Assembly (NCBI RefSeq): GCF_020497125.1
Contig: NC_059073.1
Location: forward strand, 145,275,012 to 145,339,011
DNA length: 64,000 nt
Reading direction: 5' to 3'
Source of the DNA: Mauremys mutica
Taxonomy: Eukaryota > Chordata > Testudines > Geoemydidae
The translations under genes and the position numbers were made by a program. How positions within the stretch are numbered: position 1 is the first letter of the stretch; each line of letters opens with the position of its first letter. The notes beneath the pieces are model-generated. The model did no database searches, was not told the DNA's origin, and saw only the letters and a list, made by a program, of their open reading frames with translations. Positions 11,501-23,500 of the stretch are shown piece after piece.

Positions 11501-14500
11501 TGCCATGCTAATAAGTAGGTCTGTGATTTTTAACAACCACCTCACTGGCCCCAGACTAGCATTGGCTTGTGTGTGAGTGCGTGGGATAAAGTAATCCTGC
11601 ATTCTTTTTTTGCTACATAAGGGATATTGAACAGCTCAGGCCAACCAGTCGAAGGTGCTACAGAAACACTATAGGTGTTCTTACTGTTACTTTTCAAGCA
11701 AACATATTACAAATGGTGATGGGAGGAGGCAGAAACAGCACGTCGGCACTTTGGAAGGTTTTTTTAATAGACGAAAACAGATTCTTGGACTATTCACAAA
11801 TAGGTTGTAGGATTTCCCCTGCAGCGTGCCCAGAGCTATTTGAAATGTTCGCTGTTGGGGCTGACATTTTGTTGGTCAAAGGTGGCTTATATAAAGTTGG
11901 AGAAGTCTGGTGATGGGTGCGGTAGCAGCTCAGCTGGCTCTGAGCCAGAGGAGTGGCTGACAACCGGCTTCCCCGTTATAAAACCGTTCTTGACTCTTCC
12001 AAGGCTCCCTGCGGACGCATTGGACGGTGTGCTGAAAGGTGAAGTCGGCATGAAGCTAGCCCTCCTCACAAACCAGCGCATAGCTGGACTCAGGAGGCAA
12101 ATAGGTTTATGTTGCCTGGATTACACGCCTTTGAAAAATCACCCCCTGAGCACAGGGAGAGGCTTGTTTGCTGAGCTTCTAAAATGTTCCCTAAGGACTA
12201 GATTGAGATGGGTTGACAGGTGGCTTGTCGCTGTCCCGCCTCAAGGAGGAGCTCTGGGAAGGGATTGTGCTTTAGGGCACAATTCACCCTCCCTACTCCA
12301 CTCTTACTTGTGGTGCTGGGGGGCGGGCAGGGTGGGAATACATTACTTCAGTCCAGATCCTCAAGGACTTCCCGCCGAGATCCTCTGGAGCTAGGCACCT
12401 AAATACTTTTGTGGTACCCCTTTCCAGAATGCCGCTTACTCTCTCCCGTCCCACCCTTCACCCCATTAGTCCAAGGGGGAACCAGACAGCAGCATCGGTA
12501 GGCTTCTGTTTTTCAGGGTTTATTTGTAGCAATTTTTGAGTTGTGTGTGGATGCCCAAAACTCAGGGGGTTTCAGGACTTTCTCTTTGTATATACTGGGG
12601 TGGCCAAACTGCAGCTCGCAAGCCCCATGTGGCTGTTTTACAGTTAAAGTGCAGCTCGCGGAGGCCCCCTCACTGCATTCTCCACCTACCAGGCAGGTGG
12701 GGAGCTTGGGGCTTCTGCCCTGTGATGGGGCTAGGGGCTTCTGCTGAGCTGGGAGGAGTGGTCTCGGCACTTTAGCCCCACAGGACATACCTGCCACGGC
12801 TCCTATGGGGCAGAAGCCCTAAGCCCCAACAGACACACCCAGCTCTTGAACTTCTGAAGATTATTGTATGTGGCTCAGAGGGTCAGTAGGTTTGGCCACT
12901 CCTGATAGATACTGTAATGAGTAACGTGTATATATATTGTAATCACAGTTGCCAACTTTCACGCGGTAAATAAGCACCCCGACTTTCACAATAAGCCAAA
13001 AATCAGGCTAATCCCATTTCAAAACAAGCTGGTCCCTAAGAACCCCAACACTCTGTGACGAGATCGCTCCCCGGCGTGCAGCCTGGGACTGTGGTGGGCC
13101 TGCTGTGCACCCCTGACTCTCTCCTCCCCTTCCCCCTGCTTGCTGGGAGCCAATTTAAAAAAAAAAAAGGAAAAAAACAAAAGGGAAAAAAAAAAAAGGA
13201 GGCAACAGGCTACAACCAAAAACTAGCCAACAAGCAACTCGCAAGCCAATTAAGCCAAAACCAAGCCCAGTTTCTGTGGGTTTTTTCCCCGCGGGTTTGG
13301 CATGTCTGATTGTAATGAGTAATCTCTAATGTTCCCTAGTGCACTTTAACGTCGTACTCTTTCAAACAGTGGGCACCAGCAGGGTCTAGATGGTCCAATT
13401 AATTAATGCACGTTAGTGCCGTTTAGAAATCATATCCCTGTAGTCCACAGCACTGCTCTCGGTAGACCAGCCCTTAGATACTGAATGGCTCCTGGAGGTC
13501 ATTGGCAACTAGTATAGCTCAGAGTAGCCCTCGTGCTGCTTAAAAAAATGCTGGGGACAGGGCTGGGGCCAAATCCCGTCCTGTGAGTGAGGAGATACAA
13601 ATGGCTCTGTTGCAGCCCATTGCTCACTGGGTGCTGCTGAGAATCTGGCAGTAGGTCTACGGATTCAAGAATGAAACCGTATTCTCCGAAGCTACGTGTG
13701 TGTCTAAGGGTAAGTCTGCGCTACAGCCAAGGGGTGTGATTGAAGATATACCACCAGCTGTTGAAGCTGTGCCGCACAGACTACCTGCCCCCTCAGGCTC
13801 CTTCGCTGCTCTTAGTACGACACATGCTGCAGTCACATCTCCGGCTGGGGTTGTAGAAAAGCTTGTCTCGTATTGTATTATTTGAGAACAAGTTCATGTA
13901 CTTAAAAAGACTGAACTGTAGTGAATACACACATGGAGCAGGGGCAGGATCTAAATCCGCGGCCTTGCACCTGGTGTGTCATTTACACCTGCGTAGAGCA
14001 AGTGTCGAAATCTGATTTGGGGGCCTCGTACGCCCAGTTGGCACAGATGTAAATGACATAAGGAGGTGCCCAGCAAGGATGATCAGCTTTGCAGCCTTGA
14101 TCATGGCATTTCCTTCCTTTTTAGGTGCTGACATTTGCAGTCTAAAAGGTCATATTACCATTATATTGTTTTCCTGTGGAACTAATTGGTGTGCGCTTAA
14201 AAGGAATTGCAAATAACACGTCTCTAGTAATACCCTTTTCCATAAGGTTCCCACTGGTTTAAAATGAAAATTAGATTGGGCCCTATAACTATAAATATCT
14301 ATGCTATGTAGCATGCCTTCCTGAACACACATTTTACCAAGAATTTAGGAAATAGTTTGAACTGTTTAAACAATATATATTCACCTGTCTAAACGCTACA
14401 TATTTTATACGTATCCTGAAAACTATTCTTCAAAACCTAATTATATAAAGTAAGAAAGATTTCAAGATATGAACACCTGATGTTAAAGTACATTTTTATA

Positions 14501-17500
14501 ATATGCCTGCCTTTTTTAAAATAGACAGGTATTGATGCTTGATTTCACATTCAAATTTAATTTTTTCCCCTCTAACCGTAGATGTAGTAAGAGTATAGTT
14601 AAAATCCCTGTACAAGGCCTTCCTATTAGTTGTGAACATGCAAGTGTTTGACACGTGATTATTATGTAAGCGTTGCTTTAACACACTCCTAGATCTGGAT
14701 TTTGAGAAGCCTGGATGCTCTGAGTATGGATTTTGCTGCTCTTCCTTTCCCCACTGTTAGCTAGAAAATCGATTGACTGTGATTCAGATACTGACTTGTT
14801 TTCATAGGAGCAAACAGAATTGTGAGAAACGCAGGAAGTGCCAGAAATAATACCCAGCAGGGAATGTCTGTACTTCTCTTAGTCACACTAATGTTGGTGC
14901 TACACCTTTTAATTCCTGGATTAAAAACATAGTTAATTGTTATTAAGGTTGAGAGTACATATAAGTCACTTAGAGGTAAAAACAGTAGAGATTTTGCATT
15001 TCTCTCCAAAGCTAGCATGTCAAACCCAGGGAATTCACAGGTAAGGTTAAACTTCAAAGAAATCCAGACATATTAAGGTAAGAAATGCACAGCTAAGTCA
15101 CTCAAACAACCTTAACTCTGTCTTGCAGTGACGCCATGCAATAACCATACAATTGTAGATTCAGTTTCCAAGGTCAGAAGGGACCACTGTGATCATCTAG
15201 TCTGACTTCTTATATAGCGCAGGCCAGAGAATTTCCCCAAAACAATTCCAGTTTGGACTATTTTTAGAAAAATGTCCAATCTTGATTTTAAAATAGCTAG
15301 TGATGGAGAATCCAGCCCAGGCCTTAATTAGGGTTCCCAACTTTCTAAACCCACAAAACCAAACACCCCTGCCCTGCCCCTTCCTCAAGGCCCCACACTT
15401 TCCCTGAGGCCCCGGCGCCCCCACTCACTCTATCCCGGCTCCCTCTGTCACTCACTCACTCATGTTTACCAGGCTGGGTCAGGGGGTTGGGGTGTGTATT
15501 GGGGGCGGGGAGAGGGCTTTGGCTGTGTGCTCTGGGGTGGGGCTCGGGATGAGGGGTTTGGGTGCAGGAGTGGGCTCTGGGCTGGGGGGTAGGACCGAGG
15601 GGTTCGGAGTGTGGGAGTGGCTCTGGGCTGAGGCAGGGGCTACAGGTTCTGGGCTGGGAATGTGGGGTCAGAAATGAGGGGTTCAGGATGCAGGAGAGGG
15701 ATCTAGGCTTGTGCAGGAGATTGGGTGAGGGCTCTGGGGAGGGGCCAGGGATGAGGGGTTTGGTATGCAGGAGGGGGCTCTGAACTGGGGCTGGGGGTTG
15801 GGGCACAGAGAGGGTGCAGGTTCCAGGAGGGAGTTTGGGTGTGGGACAGAGGGGCTCTGGGAGTAGGACAGGAAGGGGCTCAGGGCTGGGACAGAGATTG
15901 GGGTGTGGGCTCTGGGAGTAAGTATGGGCAGTGGTGAGCTGCAGCCGGTTCGCACCGGTTTGCGGGAACAAGTTGTTAAATTTAGAAGCCCTTTTAGAAC
16001 CGGTTGTCCTGCGTCAGACAACCGGTTCTAAAAGAGCATTTAAATTTAACAAGCACTCCCTGCTGTGGCCCCAGCTTACCTCAGCTCTGCCTCCACCTCC
16101 TCCCATGAATGCTCTGCCCTGCTTCTCCTCCCACCCTGCTTCCCGCGAATCAGCTGTTTGCGCAGGAAGCCTGGGAGGACTGAGAAGCAAGCAGGCTTCC
16201 CGCTCAGGAACAGGAAGACGACGCTGAGGTACGGGTAGAGGGAATGAGGAGGGCCGTGCATCCCTCCCCGGCCCCACGTCCCCGGCCCTCCCCGGCTCCG
16301 GCCGCCCGGCTCCCGCCACATCCTCCGGCTCTGGCTGCACGACTCCTGCCCCGGCCCCGCATCCCCAGGTTCCCGCCTCCAGCCGCAGCCGGACTGTAGT
16401 GCCGCCAGCCACGTCCAGGCAGCGCGGTAAGGGGACAGGGAGGGGGTGTTGGAGAGAGGGCAGGGGAGTTCGGGGGTTGGGGGGTGGATAGGGGTTGGGG
16501 GGGTCAGAGGGCAGGGAACAGGGGGATTGAATAGGGGTAAGGGTCCTGGTGGGGCAGTCAGAAAGGATCAGGGGGTGGATGGGGCAGTGGGAGGCAGTCA
16601 GGGGCAAGGATTCCAGGGGCTGTCAGGGGACTGAGAGAAGGGGTGGTTGGATGGGGCAGAGGTCCCAGGGGGGCCATCAGGAATGAGAGGAGGGGTTGGA
16701 TGGAGTGGCAGGGGGCAGTCAGGGTACAGGGAAGGGGGGTGGATGGGGCAGGGGTCCCTGGGGTGGGGGGGAGGCATCAAGGAACGCGGAGGGTTGGATG
16801 GGGCAGGAGTCTCGGGGTGGGGGTGGGCCATGATCCCTCCTGGGGTGAGGAGGGAACCGGTTGTTATGATTTTGGCAGCTCATCACTGAGTATGGGTGCG
16901 GGAGGGGGCTCAGGGCTGGGGGTTGGGGCATGGGAGGGGTGAAGGGTGCGGGCTCTGGGAGGGAATCATAGAACATCAGAGTTGGAAGGGATCTCAGGAG
17001 GTCATCTAGTCCAACTTCCTGCTCAAAGCAAGACCAGTCCCCAGACAGAAGGAGTTTGGGTGCGAGAGGAGGCTCAGGGCTGGGGGTTGGGGCGTGGGAG
17101 GGGGGGAGGGGTGCTGGCTCTGGGAGGAGGATCAGGCCTGGGGCAGAGGGTTGGGGAGGGTGCAGGCTCCAGGCCGTGCTCATCTCATCCCTGCAAGCGG
17201 TGATATGTCTCTCCGGCTCCTAGGTGGAGGCACGGGCTGGCAACTCTGCGTGCTACCTCCGCCCGCAGACGCCACTCCTGCAGCTCCCATTGGCTGCAGT
17301 TCCTGGCAATTGGGAGTTGCAGAGCCAGGGCTCAGGGAGGGGCAAGGGCAGTGCACGGAGCCCCCGTGGACATCCCTTGATCTAGGAGCCAAGGGACATG
17401 TCGCCGCTTGTGGAGAACCGTGCAGAGCCAGGTAGGGAGCCTACCAGCCCTGCACCAACTGGATTTTTAACAGCCCAGTCAGCAGTGCTGACCAGAGCCA

Positions 17501-20500
17501 CTGGGGTCCCTTTTCAACCGGGCGTTCTGGTCAAAAACCAGATGCCTGGCAACCCTACCCTTAATCAGGTTGTGTTCCTAGATTCAATTCAGCTGACACT
17601 TATTTTTTTTAAAGACACATTAGACTTACGATTTTAACAGAGACCTCAGCAATGTGAAAGCAGAATAATTTTCCAAAGGTACGGGCTCTGATGTTGTCAG
17701 GTGTGTTGATTTATTGAGATACATGAGTATGAGGTCACCCTTCAGGTTCTGTGTGAGAGTGAGTGGGATGAAGGTGGGGTATGTGCTGCTTTTCAGTAGG
17801 TGTTAGAGGTGGAAGTGGAGTGTTTATCAACAGAGTCGTAGGAGGTGTGGGGCAAGAAAAACTGGAAATCTTACCCTTACCTTCTTATTTCCATGCTTTT
17901 GAGAATTTGAATGGGTGGAGTGTGTCCTGGTGCAGCCTTCCATGTCACAAATGTATTTATTAAAAAGCCCCTCTAGCCTTTTGCTAGAGGAGAAACCTCA
18001 GAGTTACGAACACCAGAGTTATGAACTGACCGGTGAACCACACACCTTATTAGGAACCAAAAGTACACGATCAGGCAGCAGGGACCAAAAAAATAAAAAA
18101 GCAAATACAGTAGAGTAGTGTGTTAAATGGAAACTACTAAAAACTAAAAGGGAAAATTTTAAAAAAGATTTTTCTTTTGCACAGTAAAGTTTCAAAGCTG
18201 TATTCAGTCAATGTTCAGTTGTAAACTTTTGAAAGAACAACCGTGATGTTTTGTGCAGAGTCACGAACATTTCAGAGTTCTGAACGACCTCCATTCTCAA
18301 GGTGTTCATAACTCTGAGGTTCTGCTGTATCCAGCATGTCACATAGCCACATCCCATTGCAGTCTAATCTCTGAGCTGCGGCTTTCTTGTGTAACCATTT
18401 GCTGTTGCCTTCCAGGTATTCATTACATAGGGCAGATGGGAGAGAGGTCCCTCATGCGTTTCCTTGTGGACCAGCTCACGGAAGGGCAGCTGCAGTGGTC
18501 CAAGATGCCATCTGTCTTTGATGCAGTAGTTCTGGGGGAGCCTGGAAACGGTAAAATGTATCGCCTGTACAGCGGGAAGAAGGAGTATGTCGAAGGGCTA
18601 AAGAAACAGTTTCCAGATGAAGCCGTGGCTATTGAGAAATTTGTGAGACTTGCACAGGTAACAGTGGCTTTGTCTTTACGACATTAACTCCTCCTCTCCG
18701 AGTCTCAATGGGCATCCAGCTAGAACAACACCCTGCACTTCAAACACAGGGCTACATGATTGTCCTGCTCTTCCCACTGGCATGCCGTGGTTTAGCAAGG
18801 ATTGAATTTTTGGGTGTAAGACGATGACTGTCCTCAAGCTGGTATGGCCACCAGGGCTGCCTAAGGGCAAGCATGTCCAGTCGGAGGAAATGACCTCTGG
18901 GCCAAGGTGTTATCAGAGATCCCTGGAGTGTCCTGTATGTCAGAGCTGCTGGGTAACTGAGCAGCACTCCTGGCCTCTTAGTACTTTATCAGGTGACTGG
19001 CAACAGGCAGCTCGTGGGCACTCTGGGAGCACTGTGTGATCAATGTCTCTCTCCATGACGCCAAGTTCTCTGGCCCTTTGCCTTGCGATGGCAAAACTTC
19101 ACTGAGCTTCTCCTCCAGCTCAGTCCCCGAAGCCATCTGTGTTTCTTCACAGCCGTTGCATTTTTCCCTTTCAGAGAGTTGCCCAAGGAAGAATGCACAT
19201 GGCTATTCTGAAAATGGTGCCTGTGCCCCTGGTCAAGTTCCTGAGCCGCACCGGCCTGCTGGCATGGTTCTCCCCGTTCTTGAAGATGACATCCCGAAGC
19301 TTGACAGACGTGGTCAGTGAACTCACCACAAACGAAGAGCTCAGAGCGGTATTTAGCTATATCTTTCCCACTTATGGTAGGTGACTTGTTTTTAGCAGAC
19401 AGATCAGTTTTCTGGTATAAACCCTCTTCTCCGAAAATATCCTGCATGGACTGCCCTGTGGTGCATGGGAAACCTGGATCTTGTCCATTCCTTGTCCCCT
19501 TTCGCAGAAGTCCATGTTTTAGCTCTGGGGTGCTGGTCAGAGTCCAGTTCAGACCTTTACTTTCTGCAGCCCTGAGTTTTCCTTGCAGTTTCCATCAGGC
19601 ACAATTTTCTTCACATCCTGTTCTGAACGCCTGTTTTTGCTTTGAGCTGCTAACCCCCGAGATGGCTGCATTTAGGTGGGTGGAACAGTTAGCTTGTATG
19701 GGGAGCTAGTAGTGAGCTTTATATTTAGGTTGCCTAACACTTTCCAGTATAAAAGACTCTTGTAAGCTCTTTTTAAGAAGTTCTGACATCTCCATTGTCT
19801 ATAGCAGGCCCCTGAAATTCAGCAGGGAAAGCCCTCAGGTTAGAGAAGTGCCTTTTCTTTGTCTGGTGAAATTCCATTCAGGTTAAACTTCTGAATGCCA
19901 CCATTTCCCTTCTGTCACGTGTGCTCCCAAGGTAAAGTGGGCAGCCTGTCAAAATAATCAAACGTGAGCATTCTACAGAGTTGGGCTCCTGCTCTCCCCC
20001 ACACTGCACTGGGAATGTCTGGAAGCTATCACAGCAGCTGGGACAGGGCGAGGGGAGACCCTGGCTTGGTTTCCCCTTCAACCACACACATGGAACTTGT
20101 CTTCAGTGTCCCATCCTGCCTCTAGGTGCCTCACATGGGGCAGGAACTTACCCCCAACACCAGGGGAGGGGATACCAGATTCCCCACAACCACTCCCCAG
20201 CTCCAGCTTTTGGCCCCATCAGACCATCCTCTGTCTGGAATAACAGCTTTCTCCAGCTGTCAGTGAAGGTAGGTGAGTGGAAGCCATCCATGCTGCAGGG
20301 TTAAAGGTTCAGGGTTCAGACTCTCCTGATGATTCAGGGGTTGTCATAGTTGTACATACCAGAATTTGTATTTACTCTTTTTCCCCCCCACTCTAAAGAA
20401 ACCTAGGAAATCAAAATCTGCATCAAAATGATGTTATTTAGTTTGCAAAGTCAAGCACTCAAAAACGCTAAAATTGAGGTTGCTGGGCAACCTTTATTCT

Positions 20501-23500
20501 GATCCTCATGTGTACAATCATAGGCACCAACTCTGGGGGTGCTCTGAGGCTGGAGCACCCACAGGTAAAAATTGGTGGGTGCGGAGCACCTACCGGCAGC
20601 TCCCCACCCCACCCCCCCTGCCCCAGCTCACCTCCACCTCCTCCCGAGGGTGTCGCCGCGTCCTACTTCTCCCCCCTCACTCCCTGCGCTTGGGCCGCGA
20701 AACAGCTGTTTTGCGTGGCAAGCCTGGGAGGGAGAGGGGAGGAGGAGGAACACAGCGCGCTTGGGGAAGAGGTGGGGCCGGGATGGGGATTTGGGGAGGG
20801 ATCTAATGGGGCAGGGAGGAGGCGGAATTGGGGCAGGGCCGGGAGGGCACGAGTACCCACTGGCGCCAACAAAAGTTGGCCCTTGTGCGTACAATAGATG
20901 AGACAGTCTTTAATTACATGATTAAATACTGTGTTTTTCCCCCAGGATCCCTGCCTCATTCAGTGAGCAGGATAGACACACAAGGGAGCAGAATTAAGGT
21001 GGGATGGGCAACTGTAATTCTGGCATTTCCTAACACTGTAGGGCTTGACTTTGCAACCTAAACAATGCTCTTGTTTAAGCTTAGTACCAATGTGGACACA
21101 AGAACAAATGGATATAAACTGGACACTAGGAAGTTTAGACTTGAAATTGGACAAAGGTTTCTAACCATTAGAGGAGTGAAGTTCTGGAACAGCCTTCCAA
21201 GGGGAGCAGTGGGGGCAAAAGACATATCTGGCTTTAAGACTAAGCTTGATAAATTTATGGAGGGGATTGTATGATGGGATTGCCAAAATTAGGCTATTAA
21301 TTTGGCAACTGATCTTTGATTATCAGCAGGTAAGTATGCCCAGTGGTCTGTGATGGGATGTTAGATGGGACGGGATCTGGGTTACTACAGAGAATTCTCT
21401 CCCGGGTGCTGGCTGGTGAGTCTTGCCCACATGCTCAGGGTTTAACTGATCGCCATATTTGGGGTCGGGAAGGAATTTTCCTCCAGGGCAGACTGGCAGA
21501 GGCCCTGGAGGTTTTTCGCCTTCCTCTGCAGCATGGGGCACGGGTCACTTGCTGGAGGATTCTCTGCAGCTTGAGGTCTTCAAACTGAGGATTTCAATCA
21601 CTCAGACATAGGTTAGGGGTTTGTTATAGAGGGGATGGGTGAGATTTTGTGGCCTGCGTTGCGCAGGAGGTCAGACTAGATGATCATAATGGTCCCTTCT
21701 GACCTTAAAGTCTATGAGTCTTTGAGTGTAGCATTTTAAAACATGTTTTATACCAGAGAGTTTGTAATAAGTTTTTCAGATCTACCAAGCACACGGGATT
21801 TCCAGATGAAAGGTGCTATATACACACGTCAGGGTGCATTATCAACTACAAAAAAGTCACGTTCATTTCCAACTCCATTCAACAACAGAATCAGGACCCT
21901 ATTGCGTGGGAAAAGATCAATGGAGAGTAAAAACCATGTGAAACCCTATTTTTAAAGAAAAGGCAAAGATTGAGCATGTTAGGTTCCACTCCACCTCCAG
22001 CAGGGGTTGGAGAAGAGACAATGACAGCAATATACAAGTTAATGGTCGGGGTGACTCCCATACTCATGATGGCATTTGCTGGGCTGGGTCAGACAAAAAA
22101 TGTGCTAGCATGCAAATTTCCAGGTGACTGCAGAATTAAAATCAGGAGAGAGCCAAACTGTCAGTTCGAGTTGTGCAAGTTCCTATCCCCAGCTGCCTGC
22201 AAAATCGGTGCTCTCCAGGCATGAGTCAGGACGACCCAGCCTGACAGAAAGAGAAGCAGACCCAGCTGCCATCTGTGCACATAGATTTCTACTACCAGAG
22301 GAGCTGTGGAAATTAAAAAAACTTCCGGCTCGGTATGCAAATCTGCTCTCAGACACTGGCATCCTTTAGTCAGAGATTTACAGATTTAAAAAAAATGAAA
22401 AAAACTAAGAGCATTGTGATCGTCTTGTCTGATCACCTGCATATCACAGACCATAGAATTTCACCCAGTTAACTCCTGTCTTGAGCCCCATAACTCAACT
22501 ACCTAAGAATATCTGCCAGAAAAGCTTCCAGTCTTGATCTGAAGACTTAGAGATGGAGAAGCCAGCACTTCCCTAGGAAATCTGTTCCACTGACTAATCA
22601 CCCTCACTGTTAAAAATCTGTGTCTTCTCTCTCATTTGAATTTGTCTGGCTTTAAGTTCCAGACAAAGTTAGTCCTAGGACTCTCTCTCATTTCTCCAGA
22701 TTTTTCTATAAAGGTTTAATTGTGTATTAGTTATAACTAGTAAAGGACCGTGTTGCCAAGTCTTGCACTGTTATCCGGAATCTTGTGATATCTGGTGGCG
22801 GTCTTAAAGCCCCAGCTCCTGGAGTCAGGTTATTAGGTAACTTAAAACATCTTAAGCCTAGCTTTCACTTAACAAAAATTGTGGGACCCCAGTTAGGGAG
22901 AAAAACTTGAAAACATGAACCGTCTTATGGTGGCTGTGCTCTGGCTGATCAAACTGCTTGCTTTCTGATGGAGGCTATTCCTTTGTCTGGCCCTCTGTTC
23001 TCTGGAGTGCCGCAGTTCTTGACCCTCTGCTCTTCTCTGCCTAACTTTTTGACCTATTATCTCTACTCTTAGCAGGTTTACCCTGCTGGTATTAATGAGC
23101 CACACCTTTCACCCCGTCTTCCATCCCTGTCCACTCTCTGTGTGCCTCTTGGTTTGTTTCCGCTTCCTTCAGCTGTCACCAAAGCAGAATACCCCCCTTA
23201 GGAAAAAGGCACATCTTCCCCTGAGAACTGCATATCCTTTCTGAGTCTGCACCTTCCATTGGCTTCCACTGCCTGTAACCTCAGCATAATCTTTAACCCA
23301 AGACTTTCCTCCTCCTCCACCAGGGTGCATCTGAGATTGGGTCAGAGGAGATGTAGATAGAGTTGGTGTCATCTCCAAATTAGTGTGATGGTCTCCCTTA
23401 GCCTTAAAACCATAACAGGAAAAGAGCTGTTAGAGTCATTTGTTCATTGCAGCATTGCGCCTTGCGCTGGGTTCTCCTTGCGCATGGTCTGGTTTCAACA

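Larger units (their letters stand above)
15329..17557. mobile_element. hAT-like element with later insertions
   Basis: Left end TAGGGTTCCCAACTTTCTAA, right end GCCTGGCAACCCTA. The flanks GCCTTAAT (15321-15328) and CCCTTAAT (17558-17565) match at 7 of 8. It contains a complete second element (15929-16888) and an inverted SINE/CR1 tail (16965-17042). The interior is G-rich on the + strand and gives meaningless long frames. Confidence 0.6.
10987..18415 (+). other. RETSAT intron 2
   Basis: The 7.4-kb intron contains hAT elements at 12596-12904, 12944-13308 and 15329-17557 (with 15929-16888 inside), a CR1 fragment at about 15155-15320, and a Tc1/mariner-like MITE at 17987-18327. I see nothing recognisable in 10987-12590 or 13317-15150. 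Confidence 0.7.

Noticed and set aside
20508..20959. Frames of about 100-130 codons on both strands
   Set aside because: They fall within a GC-rich hAT-like element with flanking 8-mers and have no recognisable domain.
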